Below are positions 8,580 to 20,976 of a DNA stretch of 64,000 bases, one piece after another. The notes below the pieces were generated by a model. That model had not been told where the DNA came from. It made no database searches and was given only the letters and a program-made list of their open reading frames with translations. Positions within the stretch are counted from its first letter, which is position 1; every line of letters begins with the position of its first letter. The stretch is from contig JAXMHQ010000012.1 in the NCBI GenBank assembly GCA_046346665.1, positions 54,328 to 118,327 on the forward strand. Reading direction: 5' to 3'. The position numbers and the translations under genes were made by a program. The DNA comes from JAXMHQ01 sp046346665 (GTDB taxonomy: Bacteria; Verrucomicrobiota; Verrucomicrobiia; Limisphaerales; JAXMHQ01).

Positions 8580-8653
8580 CCGCCAACGTGAGTTGGCGGA
8601 GCGCCGGGCTGCGCGGAGCGCAACCCATGGGGGAACGCGATCTTAAGATCGCG
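8580..8653. repeat. Cluster of intergenic hairpins
   Basis: CCGCCAAC/GTTGGCGG (8580-8599, 4-base loop) lies just after the DUF4097 stop. A perfect 18-bp palindrome, CGCGATCTTAAGATCGCG, is at 8636-8653, followed by GCTACGGGG. The same palindrome-plus-GCGGCTACGGGG layout recurs in weaker form at 62765-62790. There is no T-tract, so a classical terminator is not supported. Confidence 0.55.
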
Positions 8654-8694
8654 GCTACGGGGGGGGGCGCCGGGAACCGACATTGCTCCCGGCG

Positions 8695-10047
8695 ATGCCG
8701 GCCGGTAAGCTGGCGTCGATGTTGGGGACGCAGAAGAACAAGCGGAGCGGGGCACGGCTGGACTGGAGCCAGGTCCGGATCCTGTATGTCCGCGAGCTGC
8801 GCGCCGCGCTGCGGGAACGGGCCATCGTCGTCAACAGCATCCTGCTGCCGCTCTTTCTATACCCGTTCATCCTGTGGGCCGGGTTCACCGGGCTGATGTT
8901 CGTGCAGGGGCAGACGGAGGGTTTTGCCTCGCGTGTGCAGGTGGCGGGCTGGCCGCACGATCACCCCGCATTGCCGGTGGCTTTCGAGCGGGACAGCCGG
9001 ATTCACACGACCGTGGGGCCGGATTCGCGGGCGGCAGACCGGATTCGGGAAGGCGGGCTGGATGGCTACCTGGAATTTATCGGGGTCACGAACGCCTCTG
9101 TGCCCGGAAATTTCGAGGTGAAATTTCTGTATGACGAATCGAAGGAGCGGAGCGTGTCGGCGCGGGACCGTGTTCACGATGTGCTGCGGCATTACCGCGA
9201 TCGCTGGCTTCAGCGCGAGGCCCGCGCGCGCGGTGTCGGCGCGGCGGCCTGGGAGGAATTCAGCCTGTCGGAATCCAACGTGGCGTCGAAGCGCCAGATG
9301 GGCCGCTTCATCCTTGGCCTGATGCTCCCGACGCTGTTTGTCGTCATGGTCGCGATGGGCTGTTTTTATCCGGCCGTGGATTCGACCGCGGGCGAGCGCG
9401 AGCGGAACACGTGGGAGACGCTGATGTCGACGGCGGCGGGGCGGGGGAACATCGTTGCGGCGAAGTATCTTTACGTGACGACGATGGGCGGGATGGCGGG
9501 GATGCTGAACATCACGGCGCTGGCGCTGACGATGAAGCCGATCCTGGCGCCGCTGCTGGCGAAGGCCGGGGATTTCATACAGGTGAGCCTGCCGCTGCCG
9601 GCGCTGCCGGTGGCGCTCGTCGCGGCGGTGCTGCTGGCGGGATTTGTGTCGGCGATGATGATGATTTTCGCCGTGTTCGCCCGCACGTTCAGGGAGGGAC
9701 AGGCGATGATCACGCCGTTCTACCTGCTGACGATGCTGCCCGCGGTTTTTCTGCAAATGCCCGGGATGCAATTCACCCTCAAGAGCGCGTGGCTCCCCAT
9801 CGTCAACGTCACGCTCATGGTCCGCGCCGCCGTGTCCGGTGAATTTCCGGCCGGGCCGATCCTCCTGACGGTCGCCGTGTCGCTGGCGTTGATCGCCGGC
9901 TGCCTCCTGCTGGCCACGCGCATCCTGCGGAACGAAGACGTGATCACCGGGAATTTTTCCGGCGGACTCAACCGGTTTGTCCAGCAACAGTTCTTCCGCC
10001 GCGCCGCTCCAGGCCCGGGTGCGCCCGGCCCACATTCCCATGAATGA
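8695..10047 (+). CDS. ABC-2/NatB-type transporter permease
   Basis: Integral membrane subunit of an ABC exporter. One N-terminal transmembrane helix (about residues 38-63, ILLPLFLYPFILWAG) is followed by a soluble loop of about 140 residues and a C-terminal bundle of about five helices starting near MGRFILGLMLPTLFVV. That layout is typical of NatB, the Na+ exporter permease, and relatives. ERNTWETLM near residue 240 matches the family's ERE(R/K)xTLExLL motif. It overlaps the ATPase gene by 8 bp. ATG 8695 is chosen; ATG 8719 is an alternative. The substrate is not determinable. Confidence 0.82.
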   Translation: MPAGKLASMLGTQKNKRSGARLDWSQVRILYVRELRAALRERAIVVNSILLPLFLYPFILWAGFTGLMFVQGQTEGFASRVQVAGWPHDHPALPVAFERDSRIHTTVGPDSRAADRIREGGLDGYLEFIGVTNASVPGNFEVKFLYDESKERSVSARDRVHDVLRHYRDRWLQREARARGVGAAAWEEFSLSESNVASKRQMGRFILGLMLPTLFVVMVAMGCFYPAVDSTAGERERNTWETLMSTAAGRGNIVAAKYLYVTTMGGMAGMLNITALALTMKPILAPLLAKAGDFIQVSLPLPALPVALVAAVLLAGFVSAMMMIFAVFARTFREGQAMITPFYLLTMLPAVFLQMPGMQFTLKSAWLPIVNVTLMVRAAVSGEFPAGPILLTVAVSLALIAGCLLLATRILRNEDVITGNFSGGLNRFVQQQFFRRAAPGPGAPGPHSHE

Positions 10048-10798
10048 AACACCCGTCATCGTCCGCGACCTGGCGAAAACGTTCTACGATCCCAACCGCG
10101 GGGAAATCCGGGCGGTGGACGGGCTCGGATTCGAATGCCGCGCCGGCGAAATTTTCGGTTTGCTGGGGGCCAACGGGGCCGGCAAAACCACCACGCTCCG
10201 CATCCTGGCCACGATACTCAAGCCCGGCTCCGGCACCGTCGCCGTCATGGGCCACGACGTCGGCGCCGAACCGGAGGCGGTCCGGCGCAGCCTCGGATTT
10301 TACTCGGCCACCACGGCGCTGTATCCGCGCCTGACCGCGCGCGAGACTCTGGAATTCTTCGCGCGCATCAACGGGTATCCGGCCGGCCGCGTGCCGGCGC
10401 GCGTCGATGAATTGATCCGGCGCTTCGGCCTTGGCGAATACGCCGACGGCCGCGTCGAAAAACTGTCGCAGGGCATGAAACAGAAAGTCTCGATCGCCCG
10501 GACCGTCGCGCACGATCCGCCGGTGCTCATCTTCGACGAACCGACGGTCGGGCTCGATGTGTTGAACGCGATCGAGATGCAGCAGGTGATCGCGGGGTTC
10601 CGGGCGGAGGGCAAGACGATCGTGTTTTCGACGCACATCATGAGCGAGGCGGAGAAGCTGTGCGACCGGATTGCGATCGTGCATCGCGGGCGGATTCATG
10701 CGTGCGACACGCTGGCGGGATTGCGGGCGGCGACCGGCCAGCATTATCTCGAGGACATTTTTGTTCACTGCGTCAAGACGGCCGGCGCGGTTGCATGA
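10040..10798 (+). CDS. ABC transporter ATPase (NatA-like)
   Basis: Cytoplasmic ATPase energising the flanking permeases. Walker A GANGAGKT lies at about 43-50, the signature LSQGMKQK at 142-149, Walker B LIFDEP at 163-168 and the H-loop His at 199. The 252-residue length is normal. The start overlaps the upstream permease (ATGAATGA) and the stop overlaps the next start (ATGA), so the three genes are translationally coupled. NatA-type ATPases normally pair with ABC-2 permeases, as here. Confidence 0.93.
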   Translation: MNETPVIVRDLAKTFYDPNRGEIRAVDGLGFECRAGEIFGLLGANGAGKTTTLRILATILKPGSGTVAVMGHDVGAEPEAVRRSLGFYSATTALYPRLTARETLEFFARINGYPAGRVPARVDELIRRFGLGEYADGRVEKLSQGMKQKVSIARTVAHDPPVLIFDEPTVGLDVLNAIEMQQVIAGFRAEGKTIVFSTHIMSEAEKLCDRIAIVHRGRIHACDTLAGLRAATGQHYLEDIFVHCVKTAGAVA

Positions 10799-12771
10799 AG
10801 CTGAACACCGCCATTCTTGCCGCCTTGTGGCGAAACGATCTGCGGATGCTGCTCCGGGATCGCCGGACCCTGGTCATGTCGATTCTGCTCCCGATGATCG
10901 TCATGCCGATTTTTCTCGGGGCATCCACCTGGACCGGCAAGCATCGCGAATACAAGCTGGAGACAACCGTTTACCGTTACGCGTTGTGCGGCGACGAATC
11001 AAACGCTGTTCGCCGCCTGGTCGAAGCCACCCGCGATCGGCTGTTGTCCGAGACCAACCGGACATTTCAATTCGATGAATTGGCCGTGACGAACGCCCGC
11101 GTTGCGCTGGATCGAGCGGAGCTTCATTTCTACCTGGAACAATCCTCCACCAACCCGCCGGCCGGGCGCCCGGGTGCGCCCGCGATCCAACTGGTTTTCC
11201 GGGGCGACCGTGATGATTCATCGGCCGGGATGGGCCGGATGCGGTCGGCGCTGGAGGAGACGCGGTCGGCGCGGCGGAAGGCATTGCTCCTGGAGCACGG
11301 GTTGGATCCGGCCACGCTGGCGGTGTATTCCGAGACGAACGTGGCGTCGCGCGGCCAGGTGGCGGGCCTGGCGCTTGGCCGGATGGTGAGCCTCGTGCTG
11401 TTGCTGTTCCTGTTCAGCGGCGGCGCCGTGGTGGCGAACGACCTTGTGGCCGGCGAGAAGGAACGCGGCACGCTTGAGACGCTGCTCACCACGGGCGCCG
11501 GACGGCTGGAGATCGTGCTCGCCAAACAACTGGTCATCTTCACCGTCGCCGTCGTCATCGCCTGCGTCCAGACCGCGAATCTCCTGGTGTATGTGGGATT
11601 CAAACTGATCCCGGTGCCGGCCGGGCTCGCCGCGGCGGTGTCGCCCGGAACGGCGTTGCTGCTCCTGTTCCTGTTCCTGCCGATCGCCGCGATTGTGTCG
11701 AGCGCGCTGCTGCTGGTTTCCGGTTATGCCCGCAGTTACAAGGAGGCGCAGCTTTATTTCGTGCCGGTATTCCTCCTCGGACTGCTGCCCGCCGTCGCCC
11801 CGCTCCTGCCCGGCGTCAGCCTTCGCTCCGCCATCATCCTCGTCCCGATCGCCAACCTGGCCCTCGCCGTCAAGGACGTCCTGGTCGGGTCGTTCGACTG
11901 GCCGTTCATCGCTTTGTCCTGGCTGGTGACCGCCGCCGCCGCCACTGCACTCGCCCGCGCCGGTGTCCGGCTGCTGTCCGACGAACGGCGCCTGACGGCT
12001 TCGGAGTCGGACGCCGTGGAGGCTCGCGGCGGGCCCGAATTGTTCGAGCGCCGCGTGCTGACCTGGTTCGCGATCCTCTGGGCCGCACTGCTGATGGTGA
12101 ACAATTACATGACCGCCCTCGATGTCCGGGGCCAGATCACGGTGAACCTCGTTGGTTTCTTCGGCGTCACCTGCGCGTTCCTGATCCGGCATTACCGGCT
12201 GCCGTTGAGGCAAACGCTCTCGTGGCGATTGCCCCGGCCGGGCGTGTGGCTCGGCGTGGCTTGCGGGATTCCCGGAGGATTGCTCACGGGCATCGGATTG
12301 TTTCGCCTGGCGAACCTGGTGCTGCCCGTGCCGCAGGAAATGCTGGAGGGATTCAACGAAAGCATCCTGGCCGGGAGCCTGTCCCCGCTGCAGTTGATTT
12401 TCTTCTTCGCGCTGATGCCCGGCTTTTTTGAAGAGATCACATTCCGCGGCGTGCTGCTCTACGGGTTGCGCCGACGGCTGCGTCCCGGCGCCCGCGTGGT
12501 GGTGGTGGGACTCGCGTTCGGCCTGTTCCACATGGCCCTGTTCCGGCTCGTGCCGACGGCGTTCCTCGGCATGCTCTTCGCCGCCGTGACGCTCCTGACG
12601 GGCTCCATCTTCCCCGCCATGGCCTGGCACGCCGGCAGCAACCTCACCAGCCTCATTGCGGAACGATGGAAATACCCGCTCTCGGACCTCGACCCGTGGT
12701 GCTACTTCGCGGGAGCCGCGATGCTGGCGGTGGCCTTCCGGGTTTTTTGGGCAAACCGGAAAACAGTTTAG
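10795..12771 (+). CDS. ABC-2 permease fused to a CPBP intramembrane protease
   Basis: A 658-residue membrane protein in two parts. Residues 1 to about 410 repeat the NatB layout: one N-terminal helix, a loop to about 185 and a helix bundle containing GEKERGTLETLL. From about residue 420 a second bundle is a CPBP/Abi (CAAX protease-type) domain. Its catalytic residues are in place: Glu546-Glu547 and Arg551 in FFEEITFRG, His579 in GLFHM, and His612 with Asn616 in WHAGSN. Both halves of an exporter and a membrane protease are thus made as one chain, coupled by ATGA to the ATPase. The last codons and stop lie in an inverted repeat shared with metH. Confidence 0.88.
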   Translation: MKLNTAILAALWRNDLRMLLRDRRTLVMSILLPMIVMPIFLGASTWTGKHREYKLETTVYRYALCGDESNAVRRLVEATRDRLLSETNRTFQFDELAVTNARVALDRAELHFYLEQSSTNPPAGRPGAPAIQLVFRGDRDDSSAGMGRMRSALEETRSARRKALLLEHGLDPATLAVYSETNVASRGQVAGLALGRMVSLVLLLFLFSGGAVVANDLVAGEKERGTLETLLTTGAGRLEIVLAKQLVIFTVAVVIACVQTANLLVYVGFKLIPVPAGLAAAVSPGTALLLLFLFLPIAAIVSSALLLVSGYARSYKEAQLYFVPVFLLGLLPAVAPLLPGVSLRSAIILVPIANLALAVKDVLVGSFDWPFIALSWLVTAAAATALARAGVRLLSDERRLTASESDAVEARGGPELFERRVLTWFAILWAALLMVNNYMTALDVRGQITVNLVGFFGVTCAFLIRHYRLPLRQTLSWRLPRPGVWLGVACGIPGGLLTGIGLFRLANLVLPVPQEMLEGFNESILAGSLSPLQLIFFFALMPGFFEEITFRGVLLYGLRRRLRPGARVVVVGLAFGLFHMALFRLVPTAFLGMLFAAVTLLTGSIFPAMAWHAGSNLTSLIAERWKYPLSDLDPWCYFAGAAMLAVAFRVFWANRKTV

Positions 12772-12849
12772 GAGTTTAAGAGCTTAGGAGTTTGAGAATG
12801 ACTGCCCTTCGCGCCTTCCCAACTCTCAAACTCTTAGACTCCTAAACTC

Positions 12850-12857
<8 letters not shown>
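12764..12857. repeat. Inverted word repeat carrying the stop codons of both convergent genes
   Basis: Left arm 12764-12797 and right arm 12824-12857 pair over about 29 of 34 bases. The words are GTTTAGGAG, TTTAAGAG and TTTGAGA. The TAG of the permease-protease gene (12769-12771) is in the left arm. The TAA of metH (12850-12852, minus strand) is in the right arm. A transcript from either side could fold into a long hairpin, so a bidirectional 3'-end or terminator role is plausible, although there is no U-tract. Confidence 0.75.
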
Positions 12858-16737
<3,880 letters not shown>

Positions 16738-16805
16738 GTCCAATTCCCGTTGTTACCGGGCGCACGATAGTCCCCGGCGCCCGTTGTGGCAAGAATAAAA
16801 ATCAA

Positions 16806-16827
16806 CATATCCTGATGGGATGATATG
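16806..16827. promoter_or_regulatory. Palindrome upstream of metH, candidate operator
   Basis: CATATC and GATATG arms enclose a 10-bp centre that itself contains ATCC/GGAT. It lies about 70 bp upstream of the metH start, in the metH-ppdK divergent region. Position and symmetry suggest a repressor site for a methionine-cycle regulator; the regulator is unknown. Confidence 0.35.
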
Positions 16828-16839
16828 ACAATTGTAATA

Positions 16840-16903
16840 CAGGGGAGAACGGCAGGGGAGTTCATTCCAGATGTTTTTTATTCCTCTGCCGTTCATTCCC
16901 CTG
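16840..16903. repeat. Inverted word repeat (AGGGGAGAACGGCAGGGGAG type)
   Basis: The left arm at 16840-16860 is answered by 16880-16903 (CCTCTGCCGTTCATTCCCCT). It sits between divergent metH and ppdK. The rest of the 415-bp gap holds the candidate operator and promoter described separately. Confidence 0.55.
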
Positions 16904-17051
16904 ACTTCTCCGATCCCCGTCTTTTCTTCTAAAATCTCTTCGCGGGCTTGATTCTGTCCTTTTGCGTCTGGATGGGTGTGGTGTTTCCACCGGATTTTGT
17001 CTTATGTTTAGCATCTTTTGGCAAAAGTTGCGCTGATGACCCATTCGTCCG

Positions 17052-17079
17052 TTGACACCCCGGGTTCGTTTGTTAGAGT
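17052..17079 (+). promoter_or_regulatory. Candidate sigma-70 promoter for ppdK
   Basis: A perfect TTGACA at 17052-17057 is followed, after 16 bases, by TAGAGT at 17074-17079. This lies about 75 bp upstream of the ppdK start, in an otherwise non-coding stretch. Confidence 0.45.
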
Positions 17080-17152
17080 CGCAGCGCTTCTGCGGAATTC
17101 TTCCGACGGAACGGCACACGACCACGAACAGTTGAACTCGGACATTTGATTT

Positions 17153-19870
17153 ATGGCAAAAGCACTGAAATACGTTTATGTCTTCGGAAACAAGAAGGCG
17201 GATGGCAATGGCTCGATGAAGCCGCTGTTGGGCGGCAAGGGGGCGAACCTCGCCGAGATGAGCCGGATCGGCCTGCCGGTGCCTCCCGGATTCACCATCA
17301 CCACCGAAGTCTGCACCTATTATTACCAGAACAAGAAGACCTACCCGAAGGTGCTTGAGCCGCAGGTGAAGGACGGCGTGGCGTTCATCGAGAAGATCAT
17401 GGGGACGAAGTTCGGCGACAAGACGGCAATGCCGCTGCTGGTCTCCGTGCGTTCCGGCGCCCGCGATTCCATGCCGGGCATGATGGACACGATTTTGAAC
17501 CTGGGTTTGAACGACGAGACCGTGCTGGCGCTGGTGAAGGCGACGCAGAACGAGCGGTTCGCCTGGGATTGCTACCGCCGTTTCGTTCAGATGTATGGCG
17601 ACGTCGTGATGGGCGTGCAGAAGGGCAAGGACGAGGATCACGAACCGTTCGAAGTGGTCATCCACGGTTACAAGCACGAGAAGTATCATGCGGACATCGA
17701 GGATTCGAAGCTCACCGCGGCGGACCAGCAGCAGCTGGTTGTCCGGTTCAAGAAGCTGATCAAGGACCGCACCGGCAGTGAATTTCCGCAGGATCCCTGG
17801 AAGCAACTCTGGGGCGCGGCAGGCGCCGTGTTTGGTTCCTGGATGAATGACCGCGCCATTGTTTACCGCCGCAAATACGGCATCCCCTCCGAGTGGGGAA
17901 CGGCCGTCAACGTGCAGGCGATGGTTTACGGCAACACGGGCGATACCTCCGGCTCGGGCGTGGCGTTCACCCGCAACCCGGCCAACGGCGTCAAGGAATT
18001 CTACGGTGAATTCCTGATCAACGCCCAGGGCGAAGACGTCGTCGCCGGCGTCCGCACCCCCGAACCCGTCGCGCAGCTCGCGAAAGAGATGCCGGCCGCC
18101 TACAAGGAACTGGACACCATCCGCCAGACGCTGGAGCGGCATTTCAAGGACGTGCAGGATTTCGAATTCACGATCCAGGACGGCAAGGTGTTCATGCTGC
18201 AGACCCGCAACGGCAAGCGCACCGCGTTCGCCGCGCTGAAGTTCTCCATGGACATGTGCAAGGAAAAGCTCATCGACTGGAAGACGGCGATCAAGCGCAA
18301 CCCGGCCGACCAGCTCGACCAGCTCCTGGCCCCGATCTTTGACGCGAAGGCCGAGAAGGCCGCCAAGGTCATCGCCAAGGGATTGCCCGCCGGTCCCGGC
18401 GCAGCCTCCGGCAAGATGTATCTCAACGCCGACCGCGCGGATGCGGCTGCGGCCAAGGGCGAGAAGGTCCTGCTCGTCCGCAACGAAACCACGCCGGAAG
18501 ACCTGCGCGGCATGATTGCCTCCGAGGGCATCCTGACGGCCAAGGGCGGCGTCAGCTCGCACGCGGCGCTTGTCGCCCGCCAGATGGGCAAAGTCTGCGT
18601 CTGCGGCGCCGGCGCGCTCCAGATTGATTACGCCACCAAGACCCTGACGGTGGACGGCAAGACCTACAAGGAAGGCGACTTCCTGTCGATCAACGGCACG
18701 CTCGGCAATGTTTACGCGGGCCAGCTCCCGACGGCCGCCTCGGAAATCGTCCAGGTGCTCGTCGAGAAATCCCTCGATCCCAAGAAGAGCGACACCTACA
18801 AGATGTTCGGCACCCTGATGGATTGGTGCTCGAAGGTGACGAAGCTCCAGGTTCGCACCAATGCCGACACGCCCGAGCAGGCCGAGAACGCCATGGCGTT
18901 CGGCGCCACGGGCATCGGCCTCACCCGCACCGAGCACATGTTCTTCGAGGGGAACCGCATTGATTCGATGCGCGAAATGATCCTCGCGGACAATGTCGCG
19001 GACCGCAAAGCGGCCCTCGCCAAGCTCCTGCCTTACCAGAAAGCGGACTTCGTCGGCATCTTCAAGGCCCTCAAGGGATTCCCGGCCACCATCCGATTCC
19101 TCGATCCCCCGCTGCACGAATTCCTCCCGCACGAGGAAGCCGCGCAGAAGGATCTCGCGAAGAAAATGGGCGTGCCGGTCGAGAAGATCAAACAGCGCGT
19201 GAAGGAACTGCACGAGTTCAACCCGATGCTCGGGTTCCGCGGCTGCCGCCTCGGCATTGTCTACTCGGAAATTTCCGAGATGCAGGCCCGCGCGGTGTTC
19301 GAAGCCGCCGCCGAAGTGCAGAAGAAGGGCATCAAAGTGAAGCCCGAAGTCATGATCCCGCTCGTCGGGTTCAAGAAGGAGCTTGATCTCCAGGTCGCCG
19401 TCGTCCATGCCGCCGCCAAGGCGGTGATGGCCGAGAAGAAGGTGAAGCTCGACTACATGGTCGGGACGATGATTGAAGTGCCGCGCGGCGCGCTGACGGC
19501 GGATGAAATCGCGCAGACCGCGGAGTTCTTCAGCTTCGGCACGAACGACCTCACCCAGACCTGCCTGGGCATGAGCCGCGACGATTCCGGCAGCTTCCTG
19601 CCCGCCTATGCGGAACTGGAAATCTGCAAGAAGAATCCGTTCGCCACGATCGACCAGACCGGCGTCGGCCAGTTGATGAAGATCGCGGCCGAGAAGGGCA
19701 ACAAGACCCGCAAAGGCATCAAGCTGGGCATCTGCGGCGAACATGGCGGCGATCCGGAATCCGTCAAGTTCTGCCATCGCATCGGCCTCACCTACGTGAG
19801 CTGCTCGCCGTTCCGCGTCCCGGTGGCCCGCCTGGCCGCCGCGCAGGCCGCGCTCGAAGACGCGAAGTAA
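17153..19870 (+). CDS. ppdK: Pyruvate, phosphate dikinase
   Basis: Interconverts pyruvate, ATP and phosphate with PEP, AMP and pyrophosphate in the cytoplasm, linking glycolysis and gluconeogenesis. The N-terminal nucleotide-binding region begins with LLGGKGANLAEM. The phosphohistidine domain has the catalytic His at 470 in KGGVSSHAALVARQ. The C-terminal PEP/pyruvate barrel ends with the catalytic Cys at about 861 in GICGEHGGDPESV. The full length of 905 residues matches bacterial PpdK. A candidate promoter lies upstream and a strong intrinsic terminator 18 bp downstream, so it is probably monocistronic. Confidence 0.98.
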   Translation: MAKALKYVYVFGNKKADGNGSMKPLLGGKGANLAEMSRIGLPVPPGFTITTEVCTYYYQNKKTYPKVLEPQVKDGVAFIEKIMGTKFGDKTAMPLLVSVRSGARDSMPGMMDTILNLGLNDETVLALVKATQNERFAWDCYRRFVQMYGDVVMGVQKGKDEDHEPFEVVIHGYKHEKYHADIEDSKLTAADQQQLVVRFKKLIKDRTGSEFPQDPWKQLWGAAGAVFGSWMNDRAIVYRRKYGIPSEWGTAVNVQAMVYGNTGDTSGSGVAFTRNPANGVKEFYGEFLINAQGEDVVAGVRTPEPVAQLAKEMPAAYKELDTIRQTLERHFKDVQDFEFTIQDGKVFMLQTRNGKRTAFAALKFSMDMCKEKLIDWKTAIKRNPADQLDQLLAPIFDAKAEKAAKVIAKGLPAGPGAASGKMYLNADRADAAAAKGEKVLLVRNETTPEDLRGMIASEGILTAKGGVSSHAALVARQMGKVCVCGAGALQIDYATKTLTVDGKTYKEGDFLSINGTLGNVYAGQLPTAASEIVQVLVEKSLDPKKSDTYKMFGTLMDWCSKVTKLQVRTNADTPEQAENAMAFGATGIGLTRTEHMFFEGNRIDSMREMILADNVADRKAALAKLLPYQKADFVGIFKALKGFPATIRFLDPPLHEFLPHEEAAQKDLAKKMGVPVEKIKQRVKELHEFNPMLGFRGCRLGIVYSEISEMQARAVFEAAAEVQKKGIKVKPEVMIPLVGFKKELDLQVAVVHAAAKAVMAEKKVKLDYMVGTMIEVPRGALTADEIAQTAEFFSFGTNDLTQTCLGMSRDDSGSFLPAYAELEICKKNPFATIDQTGVGQLMKIAAEKGNKTRKGIKLGICGEHGGDPESVKFCHRIGLTYVSCSPFRVPVARLAAAQAALEDAK

Positions 19871-19887
19871 ACCGATTCTGAATTCAC

Positions 19888-19927
19888 GCCGCCCCGTCTG
19901 GGAATGCCCGGGCGGGGCGGCTTTTTT
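19888..19927 (+). terminator. Rho-independent terminator of ppdK
   Basis: GCCGCCCCG (19888-19896) pairs perfectly with CGGGGCGGC (19913-19921). The inner CTGGG/CCCGG can extend the stem. TTTTTT follows at once. Confidence 0.93.
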
Positions 19928-19987
19928 GTTGTGGGCCGGCGGGGACGCCGTCCCTCCCGGGGAGGGACGCCGTCCCGGCGTCCCCAA
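19928..19987. repeat. Partial REP-like palindromic element
   Basis: GGGCCGGCGGGGACGCCG and the nested GGGACGCCGTCCC palindromes resemble the elements at 36245-36356 and 62851-62930. It fills most of the space between the ppdK terminator and the next ABC operon. Confidence 0.6.
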
Positions 19988-20043
19988 CCAGACCCTCGTA
20001 TTAAACCTTTTCACCCAGCCTGCCTTCCCTATCATCCCGCCTC

Positions 20044-20976
20044 ATGGGATTGCTCAACGCGGAAGCACTGGTCAAATCGTTCGGCGAATTGCGAGCGGTG
20101 GATTCCGTTTCGTTCGAAGTCCGGGCCGGGGAGATCTACGGATTGCTCGGTCCGAACGGCGCAGGGAAGACCACCACCATCTCGATGATCTCGGGGTTGC
20201 TGCAGCCGGACTCGGGCGGGGTGATCGTGGACGGGGTGGCGTTCCGGCAGGATCCGCAACGGGCGCGGCGGATCATGGGTGTGGTCCCGCAGGACCTGGC
20301 GATTTACGAGGAGTTGACCGGGCGCGAAAACCTCGAGTTCTGGGGCCGCATGGCCGGGCTCGCGGCGGCGGAGGCGCGGTCGCGCGCCGCCGAATTGCTC
20401 GAGGCCCTCGCGTTGTCCGACCGGGCGGCGCACGCCGTGAAGACGTATTCCGGCGGCATGAAGCGGCGGATCAACCTGGGCTGCGCGCTGCTGCATCGGC
20501 CCAAACTCCTGCTGCTCGACGAGCCGACGGTGGGGATTGATCCGCAGGCGCGCCTGAAAATTCTGGAATTCATCCGCGACCTGCGCGCCGGGGGCACGGC
20601 GGTGTTGTACACCACGCATTACCTTGAGGAGGCGGAAACCTTGTGCCAGCGGATCGGCATCATCGATCACGGGCGGCTGCTGGCGGAAGGCACGCTGGCC
20701 GAACTTCAGGAACGGCTGGGGGGCGACCGGGTGTTTGTGCTCGAGGCGGATTTCAAGGGCGCATCGCCGGAGAACTGGCCGGGATTTGGCGAACAATTCC
20801 GAATTCTTCAGCGGACGGAGCGGCAGCTTGTCGCGGCGGCGACGGGCAAGCGGGATCCGGCGGAGTGCCTGAAACAGTTGTTGAATCTCCCCGTCGCGGC
20901 TCAGAACGTGACGCTGAAACGCCCGACGTTGAATGACGTGTTCCTGCAATTGACCGGCCGCGACCTTCGCGAATGA
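20044..20976 (+). CDS. ABC transporter ATPase (DrrA/CcmA-like)
   Basis: Cytoplasmic ATPase of a three-gene ABC-2 exporter. Walker A GPNGAGKT lies at 36-43, the signature YSGGMKRR at 135-142, Walker B LLLLDEP at 155-161 and the H-loop His at 192. The extra 70 C-terminal residues after the core (ending LNDVFLQLTGRDLRE) are the DUF4162-like tail usual in drug, lipid or polysaccharide exporters. The stop overlaps the next start by ATGA. No substrate can be inferred. Confidence 0.93.
   Translation: MGLLNAEALVKSFGELRAVDSVSFEVRAGEIYGLLGPNGAGKTTTISMISGLLQPDSGGVIVDGVAFRQDPQRARRIMGVVPQDLAIYEELTGRENLEFWGRMAGLAAAEARSRAAELLEALALSDRAAHAVKTYSGGMKRRINLGCALLHRPKLLLLDEPTVGIDPQARLKILEFIRDLRAGGTAVLYTTHYLEEAETLCQRIGIIDHGRLLAEGTLAELQERLGGDRVFVLEADFKGASPENWPGFGEQFRILQRTERQLVAAATGKRDPAECLKQLLNLPVAAQNVTLKRPTLNDVFLQLTGRDLRE

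Noticed and set aside
8580..8653. Rho-independent terminator after the DUF4097 gene
   Set aside because: Strong stems exist but no T-tract follows; they are better treated as intergenic repeats.
16738..16805. SAM, SAH or cobalamin riboswitch in the metH leader
   Set aside because: No conserved core sequence (such as a B12 box) or the required multi-stem fold could be found in the short leader; only a simple palindrome is present.
16862..20035. A 1057-codon open frame on the minus strand opposite ppdK
   Set aside because: It is an antisense shadow of a complete ppdK; composition is rich in Arg, His, Ala and Gly with no family motifs, and it also runs through the ppdK terminator and promoter.
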